From assembly GCF_947497025.1 (NCBI RefSeq), contig NZ_CANMFC010000001.1:558001-622000 (forward strand): 64,000 nucleotides of DNA, read 5' to 3'. The notes under the pieces were generated by a model. The model was not told where the DNA came from. It saw only the letters and a program-made list of their open reading frames with translations, and searched no databases. A program made the position numbers and the translations under genes. This DNA is from an uncultured Kushneria sp. GTDB taxonomy: Bacteria > Pseudomonadota > Gammaproteobacteria > Pseudomonadales > Halomonadaceae. This document shows, one piece after another, positions 8,578 to 16,114 of the stretch; position 1 is the first letter of the stretch; each line of letters opens with the position of its first letter.

Positions 8578-10095
8578 ATGAACCTTGCTCCCGATGTCTG
8601 CTATCAGGCTCTGGCCTCCCGCGACCGCCGCTTTGACGGCCAGTTTGTCGTCGGTGTGACGTCGACCGGCATCTACTGCCGGCCGATCTGTCGTGTGCGC
8701 TGCCCGAAACCTGATCACTGCCGTTTTTTTACCCACCCGGCCGCCGCCGAGCAGGCCGGGTTTCGCCCATGCCTGCGCTGCCGCCCGGAACTGGCGCCAG
8801 GGCTTGCGATGATGGATGCCCGTGATCAGCTGGCCCGTGCCGCCATGGTCATGATCGACAACGGCTTTCTGGATCACGACAGCAGTGATGCGCTGGCGCG
8901 CCGGATCGGGGTCAGCGAGCGTCATCTGCGGCGTCTGTTCAGGGCCACGTTCGGTGTGACCATGTTCGATGTGGCCAGAACCCGGCGCCTGTTGCTGGCC
9001 AAACGGCTGCTGACCGATACCGCACTGCCGGTCAGCGAGATTGCCCATGCCGCGGGGTTTGGCAGTCAGCGTCGGCTGAATGCGCTTTTCCAGACACACT
9101 ATCGCATGTCGCCCGGTCGTCTTCGTCGTGGAGGGCGCGCCGGGGCTTCCGGCGCATCGATCACGCTGTCGATGGCCTATCAGCCGCCACTGGACTGGGC
9201 GGCCATGCTCGACTTTCTGTCGATCCGACAGGTCGAGGGACTTGAGCAGGTCGAGACAGGGTGCTGGCAGCGCAGTCTACTGATCGAAAAGGATTACGGC
9301 GGTGAGCGCACGACACATGCCGGCTGGATCAGCGTTGAGCACGTCGGCCCTGAGCAGCTGGCGCTGACCCTGCCGGTATCACTGGTGCCGGTCATGGGCG
9401 ATGTGCTGAAAACCGTGCGTGATGTGTTCGATCTGGACGCGCCCATGGCGCTGATCGAGTCGCATCTCGAGGGGCTGGAGAGCACTGGCCTTCGAGTGCC
9501 CGGCGCCGTCACCGGTTTTGAAATGGCGGTGCGCGCCATTGTCGGCCAGCAGATCACGACCATCCGGGCGCGTCGGGTGCTGGCCGAGCTGGTGGCCCGA
9601 TTTGGTGAGCCGCTCGCCGGCCATCCCGGGCGTTATAGCTTCCCGACGCCTGCGGTCATGGCCGAACAGCCGCCTGAGGCCCTGATCTCGCTGGGGCTGT
9701 TGCGCATTCGGGCCGAGGCGATCATCGCCGTGGCAGGCGCTGTGGACTGCGGGGCACTGAGGTTGTGTCCGGGAGCGCCTGCGGCAGAGACGATAACAAG
9801 GCTTTGCGACATTCGCGGCATCGGTGACTGGACCGCGCAGTATATCGCCATGCGGGCGCTGGCCTGGCCGGACGCTTTTCCAGCCGGTGATCTGGTGCTC
9901 AAGCGGGTGCTGGGTTGTGACAACGCCCGCGAGGTGGTGCAGCGGGCGAGCCGCTGGTCGCCCTGGCGTGCCTATGCCGCCATTCGGCTCTGGCAGCAGG
10001 CCTCCGGTGCGCCCACTTCATGCCCTGCCATTACTTCACAGGGTGCCCTGACACGATCAGGCGCCTCTGCGTCATCGAGTGAGGAGTCGTCATGA
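8578..10095 (+). CDS. alkA: Fused Ada-type N-terminal/AraC regulator and AlkA 3-methyladenine DNA glycosylase
   Basis: A 505-residue three-part protein. Residues about 5-75 are the Ada methylphosphotriester-binding domain with zinc cysteines C34, C38, C65 and C68 in the usual spacing; C34 is in the position of the methyl-accepting Cys38 of Ada. Residues about 80-185 hold an AraC-type double HTH. Residues about 200-480 are an AlkA glycosylase with a helix-hairpin-helix (GIGDWTAQY at 414-422) and catalytic aspartate D438 in AGDLVLKR. The predicted role is sensing alkylation of the DNA backbone and excising alkylated bases. The ATG at 8578 follows a GGGGG tract; an in-frame ATG at 8545 is possible. 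The stop overlaps the ogt start by 4 bases. Confidence 0.88.
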   Translation: MNLAPDVCYQALASRDRRFDGQFVVGVTSTGIYCRPICRVRCPKPDHCRFFTHPAAAEQAGFRPCLRCRPELAPGLAMMDARDQLARAAMVMIDNGFLDHDSSDALARRIGVSERHLRRLFRATFGVTMFDVARTRRLLLAKRLLTDTALPVSEIAHAAGFGSQRRLNALFQTHYRMSPGRLRRGGRAGASGASITLSMAYQPPLDWAAMLDFLSIRQVEGLEQVETGCWQRSLLIEKDYGGERTTHAGWISVEHVGPEQLALTLPVSLVPVMGDVLKTVRDVFDLDAPMALIESHLEGLESTGLRVPGAVTGFEMAVRAIVGQQITTIRARRVLAELVARFGEPLAGHPGRYSFPTPAVMAEQPPEALISLGLLRIRAEAIIAVAGAVDCGALRLCPGAPAAETITRLCDIRGIGDWTAQYIAMRALAWPDAFPAGDLVLKRVLGCDNAREVVQRASRWSPWRAYAAIRLWQQASGAPTSCPAITSQGALTRSGASASSSEESS

Positions 10096-10652
10096 TGGAA
10101 TATGCCGTTATGTCCTCTGTGCTGGGAGATATCGTCCTGCGCGCCGAGTCGGATCATCTGACCGGTGCGTTTTTCCACGACCAGAGGCATTTTCCACCCT
10201 CGATCAAGGGGCCATTTATACCGGTCGAGCAGAGCCGCTCAGACGTCATTCGTCAGGCCTGCGAGCAGATCGAGGCGTACCTTGCCGGTGAGCGTCAGCG
10301 TTTCGAGCTGGCGCTGTCACTGACGGGCAGCCCTTTCCAGCAGCGCGTCTGGCAGCGCCTTGAGGAGATCGGTTTTGGTGAGGTCATGAGCTATGGCGCG
10401 CTGGCGAGAGCGCTTGGCCTCTCACGTGGGCATGCTCGCGCGGTAGGGAGTGCGGTCGGGCGCAATCCGGTCTCGATGATCGTGCCCTGTCATCGTGTGC
10501 TGGCCGGCGGTGGTGCGCTCACCGGTTACGCCGGCGGGCTGGCGCGCAAGGCGCATCTGCTGGCGCTGGAAGGGCGCCCGGAAGGGTCAGCCGCGCTCCG
10601 CCAGGTCGAGGGCGAGCATCATCTCGCCGCTGGCGTCGAACGCCTCCAGTGA
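10092..10652 (+). CDS. ogt: Methylated-DNA--protein-cysteine methyltransferase
   Basis: Suicide O6-methylguanine-DNA methyltransferase of 186 residues. The active-site PCHR motif places the acceptor at C133, and the preceding YGALARALG helix and GRNP segment are conserved. The start overlaps the stop of the glycosylase gene as ATGATG, with GAGGAG 5-8 bases upstream, so the two are translationally coupled. Together they supply direct reversal and base excision of alkylation damage, compensating for the absence of the Ada C-terminal methyltransferase domain in the fusion protein. The last 22 codons overlap the 3' end of hemS on the opposite strand. Confidence 0.92.
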   Translation: MMEYAVMSSVLGDIVLRAESDHLTGAFFHDQRHFPPSIKGPFIPVEQSRSDVIRQACEQIEAYLAGERQRFELALSLTGSPFQQRVWQRLEEIGFGEVMSYGALARALGLSRGHARAVGSAVGRNPVSMIVPCHRVLAGGGALTGYAGGLARKAHLLALEGRPEGSAALRQVEGEHHLAAGVERLQ

Positions 10653-11561
10653 GGTGGCAAGCCCTTCGGGGCCGGGCCGCACAACCTGCCAGGCCTCATG
10701 CAGGGCGCTGCTGTCGAGAGACAGGGTCAGGTGATCGCTTTCAAGGCGGAGCGTGTCGCTTCTGCCCTGATGAAAGTGTTTGAAACGGGCGCGATGATGA
10801 TGGCCGCCGCCGGCGTGGATCAGACTGGCGCGGGTGGGCTGCGTGCGCCGACAGGCGCCGGCCAGCGCCATGATAAAGCGCTCGGGCGCCACGGGGGTGC
10901 TGAAATGCCCTGCGACGGCGCGGTTGGCCTCCACGCGTCGCAGCCGGTGATGCGACAGCAGTCGCGAGAAATCCGCTGCGCCGCGCATGGCACGCCATGA
11001 CGTGAGCAGTGCCGGGCGATGCGCCTCGGGACAGTCGTGGGCAATATCGATACAGCGGGTAAAACCGGGGCGTTTGAGGGTGGAGAAGTACTCAAGCAGG
11101 GTCCAGCCGGAGGCTTCGGGCGTCAGGCTGTACAGCTGGTGCAGCACGTGACCGAAGCGGTCGAACACCTGCAGGCAGGGCACCTCTGCAGCCGTTGGCG
11201 AGGGCCGTTCATGGGACAGGCTGACCCAGTACCAGCAGGGCAGCAGAAGCTGCATGGCCAGTGCCTGGTCGCCCCAGAGGCTGGCGCGGCGCTGATTGGC
11301 GTCGGTGTGGCAGCCCTCCAGCCGGCTGGACAGTGCCGCATGCGAGGTCCGGGTCACCATCTGCACCTGGCCCAGCTGCGGCAGCATCATGACCAGATCG
11401 CAGGGCGTCAAAGCCAGTGAATGTACGCCACGCCCCAGCCGTGAGGCCTGAATCTCGCCTTCACTGCAGTCCAGCAGCGCTGCCAGTGTGCGACATTCCA
11501 GATGCGGAGCCCGCAGACGGGCCTCCTCGAACGCTTCAAACAGGATGTTGGCCTGGTGCAT
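10587..11561 (-). CDS. hemS: Hemin-degrading/haem-carrier factor, HemS/ChuS/HmuS family
   Basis: Protein of 324 residues resembling the duplicated-domain HemS/ChuS family, which binds haem in the cytoplasm and, in some members, degrades it to release iron. The LQVFDRFGHVLHQLY segment matches the FD..G..VHKvY repeat element, and the C-terminal copy contains SLIHAG and VRPGPEGLATSLEAFDASG, aligning with the family's haem-pocket strands. Divergence is considerable, so whether it is an oxygenase or only a carrier is not decidable here. A Fur box overlaps the promoter (11597-11625), which supports iron regulation. No haem transporter genes lie next to it. Confidence 0.75.
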   Translation of the reverse strand: MHQANILFEAFEEARLRAPHLECRTLAALLDCSEGEIQASRLGRGVHSLALTPCDLVMMLPQLGQVQMVTRTSHAALSSRLEGCHTDANQRRASLWGDQALAMQLLLPCWYWVSLSHERPSPTAAEVPCLQVFDRFGHVLHQLYSLTPEASGWTLLEYFSTLKRPGFTRCIDIAHDCPEAHRPALLTSWRAMRGAADFSRLLSHHRLRRVEANRAVAGHFSTPVAPERFIMALAGACRRTQPTRASLIHAGGGHHHRARFKHFHQGRSDTLRLESDHLTLSLDSSALHEAWQVVRPGPEGLATSLEAFDASGEMMLALDLAERG

Positions 11562-11596
11562 GCGGCAGCCCTCGCGACGTGACCATCAATGGATAG

Positions 11597-11625
11597 TATA
11601 TATCGCTAATGATAACCATTTGCAA
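11597..11625 (-). promoter_or_regulatory. Promoter of hemS
   Basis: On the minus strand TTGCAA (11625-11620), a 17-base spacer, and TATATA (11602-11597) form a sigma-70 promoter about 36 bases before the hemS start codon. Confidence 0.6.
11605..11623. promoter_or_regulatory. Fur box in the hemS promoter
   Basis: GCTAATGATAACCATTTGC agrees with the 19-base Fur consensus at about 15 of 19 positions and contains the core AATGATAA-CATT. It fills the spacer between the -35 and -10 of the hemS promoter, where Fe-Fur would block RNA polymerase. Confidence 0.75.
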
Positions 11626-11703
11626 CAATGTGGCAGGATAAAACATGTCCGTCCCTCGACGGGGCAGGGCATGAGGCTTGATACCAAAGCGCCCTGGGCG
11701 CTG

Positions 11704-12687
11704 TCAGGGCCTTGTCGCGATCACGACGGCCCGCCTGGGGGCGGGATAGCCTTCGATCGTGCGGCTTGGGTCCTCGGGGTCGAGAAAATCCGCCAGCGAC
11801 TGGAAGGTCATCCACTCGGTGGCGCGCTGCTCCTCCAGCGTGGTATCGGCTTCATCGACCACCCGCGGGTCCTGAAAGCCCACCCGCCCGAGCCAGTGCA
11901 CAAGTGCTTTGGAAGAGGGCAGAAACCAGACGTTGGGCATCTGCGCGTAGCGCTCGCCCGGCACCAGCACCTGATGCTCATCGCCTTCCACCACCAGCGT
12001 TTCAAGCACCAGCTCACCGCCGGGGCGCAGCGTGTCATACAGTTCGCGCAGATGATCGATGGGGGAAGGGCGGTGATAGAGCACCCCCATGGAGAAGACC
12101 GTATCGAAGGCAGCCAGCCGCGGGGGCACTTCTTCGATGCCGACCGGAAGGAAATGCACATTGCGTCCGGCTTTTCCCATGAAATGGCGAATGGCATGAA
12201 ACTGCCAGTAAAAGCGCGGTGACGGGTCAATCACGAGCACGAAGTCAGCGCCGGCCCCCGCCATGCGCCAGCCGTGATAGCCATTGCCGCCGCCGACATC
12301 GAGCACGCGCCGACCCTTGAGATCACTCAGGTGAGGCGCCAGACGCTGCCACTTCCAGTCCGAGCGCCATTCGGTATCAATGGTGATCTCACCGATCCGG
12401 TAGGGACCCTTGCGCCAGGGAGAGAGAATCTTGAGAAGGTTGTCGCACTGTCGGCGGCTGGAGGCATCCATCGCCACCTCCACGCTCACCGTATCCTGCG
12501 TCAGATGCACCTGTTTCACTTCCAGCGCGGGCAGGCGGTTGACCGCGCGCTCCCAGGCGGGCAGATCGCCAAAGCGCTGGCGATCCAGGCCGCGAGCCAG
12601 CTGCTCGGGCAGACGGGCCAGCCAGCTTTCCAGGCCCTGTTCGAGAAAGGCGTGATAAAGGGGAAGATGACGCGCATCGATCGACAT
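11704..12687 (-). CDS. cmoB: tRNA U34 carboxymethyltransferase CmoB
   Basis: Protein of 327 residues, collinear with E. coli CmoB. The block WRKGPYRIG..IDTEWRSDWKW, the SAM loop DVGGGNGYH, FSMGVLYHR and the C-terminal EGYPAPRRAV are all conserved. CmoB transfers a carboxymethyl group from carboxy-SAM to 5-hydroxyuridine-34 in tRNA, expanding wobble decoding. The first glycine-rich motif has GGGNGY where E. coli has GCGSGY. The ATG at 12687 gives the family length; the frame stays open upstream but that part has no similarity. It lies 49 bases after cmoA, in one operon with it. Confidence 0.94.
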   Translation of the reverse strand: MSIDARHLPLYHAFLEQGLESWLARLPEQLARGLDRQRFGDLPAWERAVNRLPALEVKQVHLTQDTVSVEVAMDASSRRQCDNLLKILSPWRKGPYRIGEITIDTEWRSDWKWQRLAPHLSDLKGRRVLDVGGGNGYHGWRMAGAGADFVLVIDPSPRFYWQFHAIRHFMGKAGRNVHFLPVGIEEVPPRLAAFDTVFSMGVLYHRPSPIDHLRELYDTLRPGGELVLETLVVEGDEHQVLVPGERYAQMPNVWFLPSSKALVHWLGRVGFQDPRVVDEADTTLEEQRATEWMTFQSLADFLDPEDPSRTIEGYPAPRRAVVIATRP

Positions 12688-12736
12688 GCAGAGGTCCGGA
12701 CGGATGAAGATAAAAGGAGATGGCTTGTTTAAGGGC

Positions 12737-13471
12737 TTATTTAAAGGCCAGTATCGAGGCGAAGTTGAGATACTGAAACCAGGTGTCATGACGCGTGAAG
12801 CCCGTTTTGGCCAGTCGCTCATGATGGGTGGAAAGCCGGTCCGGAATCATGACCTCTTCAAGCGCCGTGCGCTTCTGGCTGATCTCGAGATCCGAATAGC
12901 CGTTGGCGCGCTTGAAGTCATGGTGCAGGTCGATCAAAAGCGATTCCTGGCCTGGCTCGCCCAGAATCTTTTCCGACAGCAGCAGTACGCCACCCGGGAG
13001 AAGGGCGTTATACAGGCGTTGAATGACCTGGTCACGCTCGCTCGGGTCAAGAAACTGTAACGTAAAATTGACCATGATCATGCCGGCCCGGGGCAGCGGA
13101 CAGTCACGAATATCGCCCTGCAGCACTTCGACATGATGATCGGGGGCCTGCTGCGCCAGAAGGCCACGGGCCTTGTCGACCATGGGCTGGGAGAGATCGA
13201 TGGCCTGCAGGGTGAAGGCCTCGGGGCTCAGGCGCTGACAGATGGACAGGGTCGAGGCGCCCAGCGAGCAGCCCAGGTCCAGAATATGGGCGCCGGGGCT
13301 CAGGTGGCGTGCGGCGATGACACCGGCCATGCTGGTGATCTGGGCATAGCCTGGCACCGAACGGCGGATCATGTCGGGGAAGCAGTCGACCACGCGTTCG
13401 TCAAAGGAGAAGTCGGTCACCTGATCCAGCGGTGTCGAAAAAAGGGCGTCGCGTCGGGAGACGTCGGTCAT
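12737..13471 (-). CDS. cmoA: Carboxy-S-adenosyl-L-methionine synthase CmoA
   Basis: Protein of 244 residues closely matching CmoA, which makes carboxy-SAM from SAM and prephenate. Conserved elements are FDERVVDCFPDMI, RSVPGYAQI, the SAM loop LDLGCSLGAS, VNFTLQFL, and HHDFKRANGYSDLEISQKR. It provides the substrate used by CmoB, encoded next downstream. The ATG at 13471 is chosen on family length; a GTG 12 bases upstream is possible and neither has a strong ribosome site. It is divergent from pgi. Confidence 0.94.
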   Translation of the reverse strand: MTDVSRRDALFSTPLDQVTDFSFDERVVDCFPDMIRRSVPGYAQITSMAGVIAARHLSPGAHILDLGCSLGASTLSICQRLSPEAFTLQAIDLSQPMVDKARGLLAQQAPDHHVEVLQGDIRDCPLPRAGMIMVNFTLQFLDPSERDQVIQRLYNALLPGGVLLLSEKILGEPGQESLLIDLHHDFKRANGYSDLEISQKRTALEEVMIPDRLSTHHERLAKTGFTRHDTWFQYLNFASILAFK

Positions 13472-13660
13472 CGGGGTACCCACGATCTATCAGACTCTGA
13501 GAGAAGGTTGTTCGGTCATGCAGACAGTGGTCTGATAGAGACCCGCTGCGTGTCGGACGCGCCGTCTGTCAGAATGAACATCAAACAGGGGCGGTCTTCA
13601 TGGCCGACCATGTTACGCTTTGAGCATGAAAGCTGCACCTATCACGGAGGAAGAGCAAGG

Positions 13661-15304
13661 ATGTCAATTCGTCAAAACACGGCCTGGAAAGCGCTGGAAA
13701 GTCATCGCGATACCATGCGCGATGTGCACCTGAGCACCCTGTTTGAACAGGATGGGCGCTTTGACGCCTTCTCCCGTCAAGCCGCCGGACTTACGCTTGA
13801 TTTCTCCAAGCAGCGCATTCGTCAGGAGACCCTGGATCTGCTGCTGGACCTGGCCCGTGAGGCCGGGGTGGAAGCCGCCGTTGAGCGCCTGCTTTCCGGT
13901 CGTCGTGTCAATCTGACCGAAGATCGGCCGGCACTGCATACGGCGCTGCGTCTGCCGCAGGGCGGCGAGTTTCACGTTGAAGGGGAAGACGTTCAGGCCG
14001 ATGTGCATGACAGTCTCGACCGCATGCAACAGATGGTCGAAAAGCTCCAGGCCGGTCAGTGGCGGGGCGCGAATGGCCATGCCATCAAACAGGTCATCAA
14101 TCTGGGCGTCGGCGGTTCCGATCTGGGGCCGCTGATGGTCGTCAAGGCGCTGGAAGATGCGTTTGTGGCGCCCAATGCGCTGGACGTGCATTTTGCGTCC
14201 ACCATCGACGGTACCCAGCTGGCCGAGCTGCTGCCGACGCTGGATGCCGACGAGACGCTGTTCATCTACTCCTCCAAGTCGTTTGGCACCATCGACACCT
14301 CGGCCAATGCCGATACCGCTCTGGCCTGGCTTGCCGAGCAGACCGGCAGCGACATCGAGCGCCTCAAGCGCCATCACTTCATTGGTGTCTCTACCAAACC
14401 CGAGAAGATGACCGAGTGGGGCATCGCACCCGACCATCAGCTGCTGTTCTGGGACTGGGTTGGCGGTCGCTACTCCTTCTGGAGCGCCATCGGTCTGCCC
14501 ATTGCCATTCGTCTGGGCATGGACAACTTCCGTCGTCTGCTGGCCGGTGGTCATGCCATGGATCAACACTTTGCCTCGGCGCCGCTGGAAGAGAATCTGC
14601 CGGTGCTGTTTGGCCTGCTGGGCATCTGGAACACCAACTTCCTCGATATCGAATCGCTGGCAGTATTGCCCTACGACGGTCGTCTCAAGCATCTGCCGGG
14701 CTATCTCCAGCAGCTCGAGATGGAATCCAACGGCAAGTCATCGACCAATGAAGGTGAGAAGGTCGACTACAACACCTGTCCGGTTCTGTGGGGCGAAATC
14801 GGGCCCAACGGCCAGCATGCCTTCTATCAGCTGCTGCACCAGGGCACGCGAGCGGTGGCGTGTGACTTCATCGCACCCATCAAGCGTTATGATCACGTGG
14901 AAAGCGCAACGGTGCGGGAAAGCCTCGAGCGTCAGCATCGCCTGTCGCTGGCCAACTGCTTTGCTCAGTCCCGTGTGCTGATGCTGGGTGATGACGCCAT
15001 CAAGAGCAGTGAAACGCCGCCGGCCCACAAGCGCTATGCCGGCAACCAGCCGTCATCCACCATTTTGTTCGAGTCGCTGTCGCCTGAATCACTCGGTGCC
15101 CTGATCGCGCTCTACGAGCACAAGGTGTATGTCCAGGGCGCCATCTGGGACATCGATTCGTTCGATCAGTGGGGCGTGGAGCTTGGCAAGAAGATCGCCA
15201 ATGAAACGGCGGATATCCTGGAGAGCGGGCAGGGCGCGGATCAGCTGGACGACTCAAGCCGCCATCTGATCGAGACCGTGCTGGGTCAGCGCGGCAGCGC
15301 TTAA
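13661..15304 (+). CDS. pgi: Glucose-6-phosphate isomerase
   Basis: Protein of 547 residues, the size of E. coli Pgi (549). The phosphate-binding GVGGSDLGP segment, the SSKSFGT loop, the EIGPNGQHAFYQLLHQGT block containing the catalytic glutamate, the SLERQHRLSLANCFAQ helix near the catalytic histidine, and the C-terminal FDQWGVELGK lysine are all present. It interconverts glucose-6-phosphate and fructose-6-phosphate. The ATG at 13661 is preceded by GGAGG and AAGG. The frame is open far upstream, but that part overlaps cmoA antisense and lacks similarity. Confidence 0.97.
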   Translation: MSIRQNTAWKALESHRDTMRDVHLSTLFEQDGRFDAFSRQAAGLTLDFSKQRIRQETLDLLLDLAREAGVEAAVERLLSGRRVNLTEDRPALHTALRLPQGGEFHVEGEDVQADVHDSLDRMQQMVEKLQAGQWRGANGHAIKQVINLGVGGSDLGPLMVVKALEDAFVAPNALDVHFASTIDGTQLAELLPTLDADETLFIYSSKSFGTIDTSANADTALAWLAEQTGSDIERLKRHHFIGVSTKPEKMTEWGIAPDHQLLFWDWVGGRYSFWSAIGLPIAIRLGMDNFRRLLAGGHAMDQHFASAPLEENLPVLFGLLGIWNTNFLDIESLAVLPYDGRLKHLPGYLQQLEMESNGKSSTNEGEKVDYNTCPVLWGEIGPNGQHAFYQLLHQGTRAVACDFIAPIKRYDHVESATVRESLERQHRLSLANCFAQSRVLMLGDDAIKSSETPPAHKRYAGNQPSSTILFESLSPESLGALIALYEHKVYVQGAIWDIDSFDQWGVELGKKIANETADILESGQGADQLDDSSRHLIETVLGQRGSA

Positions 15305-15347
15305 AAATGGCTGTTTATTTATACAGTAACTGCGTTATGCTGATGTC

Positions 15348-15971
15348 ATGAATGATCATGCCAATGCCGTCGACAACGTGCTTTATCTGCACGGTTTCAA
15401 CAGCCACCCCGGTTCGGCCAAGGCCGAGCTGACCCGTCGGGCCTGCGAGCAGGCCCGGCCGCGTCCGCGCTTTATTGCCCCGGCCCTGTCGCATCATCCC
15501 GGCCCTGCCTGGCAGACGGCGCAGGAGGCGATGGGTACGCTCCAGGGGCGTACCATGGTGATCGGCAGTTCCATGGGCGGTTTTCTCGCCATGGGACTTG
15601 CCCGCACCCATGAGGTGGCGCGGGTGGTGCTCATCAATCCGGCCGTTGATCCATTGAAGATCGCGCTGGAGCGCATGGGCAGCGAGATCGAACACGTCGA
15701 AACCGGCGAGATGTTCGTGATCGATGAAAGCTATGCCGATGCCCTTCGCGAGCAGCAGGCTGAGGTGGTCAACACCGACCGGTTTCTGGTCCTTCTGGGT
15801 ACCGAGGATGAGATCCTCGATTACCGGCAGGCACTGGAGATGCTGGAAGGCAGCCGGTTTGTCATCAATGAAGGTGATGATCACGGCCTGAGTCGGTATC
15901 CTGAGCTGTTGCCGACAGTGCTGGCCCACGGAGGCCTGACGCTGCCGGAAGATTTCAATCCCGTACCGTAG
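15348..15971 (+). CDS. yqiA: YqiA-family alpha/beta-hydrolase (esterase)
   Basis: Protein of 207 residues of the UPF0227/YqiA family. It begins with the oxyanion-type LYLHGFNS element near residue 12, has the nucleophile elbow GSSMGG near 73-78 and a late GDDHGL histidine. E. coli YqiA has esterase activity on palmitoyl-CoA and short esters; the physiological substrate is unknown. It sits directly before parE, as in E. coli. In E. coli it also follows cpdA, whereas here cpdA is about 11 kb upstream. Confidence 0.88.
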   Translation: MNDHANAVDNVLYLHGFNSHPGSAKAELTRRACEQARPRPRFIAPALSHHPGPAWQTAQEAMGTLQGRTMVIGSSMGGFLAMGLARTHEVARVVLINPAVDPLKIALERMGSEIEHVETGEMFVIDESYADALREQQAEVVNTDRFLVLLGTEDEILDYRQALEMLEGSRFVINEGDDHGLSRYPELLPTVLAHGGLTLPEDFNPVP

Positions 15972-16004
15972 CCTTCGAGGCGATAGCGCTATGCCATTGA
16001 TGTG

Positions 16005-16031
16005 ACAGGCCGGCGTACGAGTCCGGCCTGT
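16005..16031 (+). other. Hairpin between yqiA and parE
   Basis: A perfect 9-bp stem (ACAGGCCGG with CCGGCCTGT) around a 9-base loop, followed by only three T residues. It could be a weak terminator or attenuator upstream of parE. Confidence 0.4.
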
Positions 16032-16114
16032 TTCAGCAGTGCTGATTGTTCCAGAGAGCCCCTTCGGCGCTTGACGATGAGCGCTTCTCGTTCATTTCTG
16101 ACGCGATTTCACGT

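Noticed and set aside
11688..11702. Terminator after cmoB
   Set aside because: AGCGCCCTGGGCGCT gives only a 6-bp stem with a 3-base loop and a poor T tract on the minus strand.
13133..13660. In-frame 176-codon extension before pgi
   Set aside because: It is antisense to cmoA, and Pgi similarity and ribosome sites begin at 13661.
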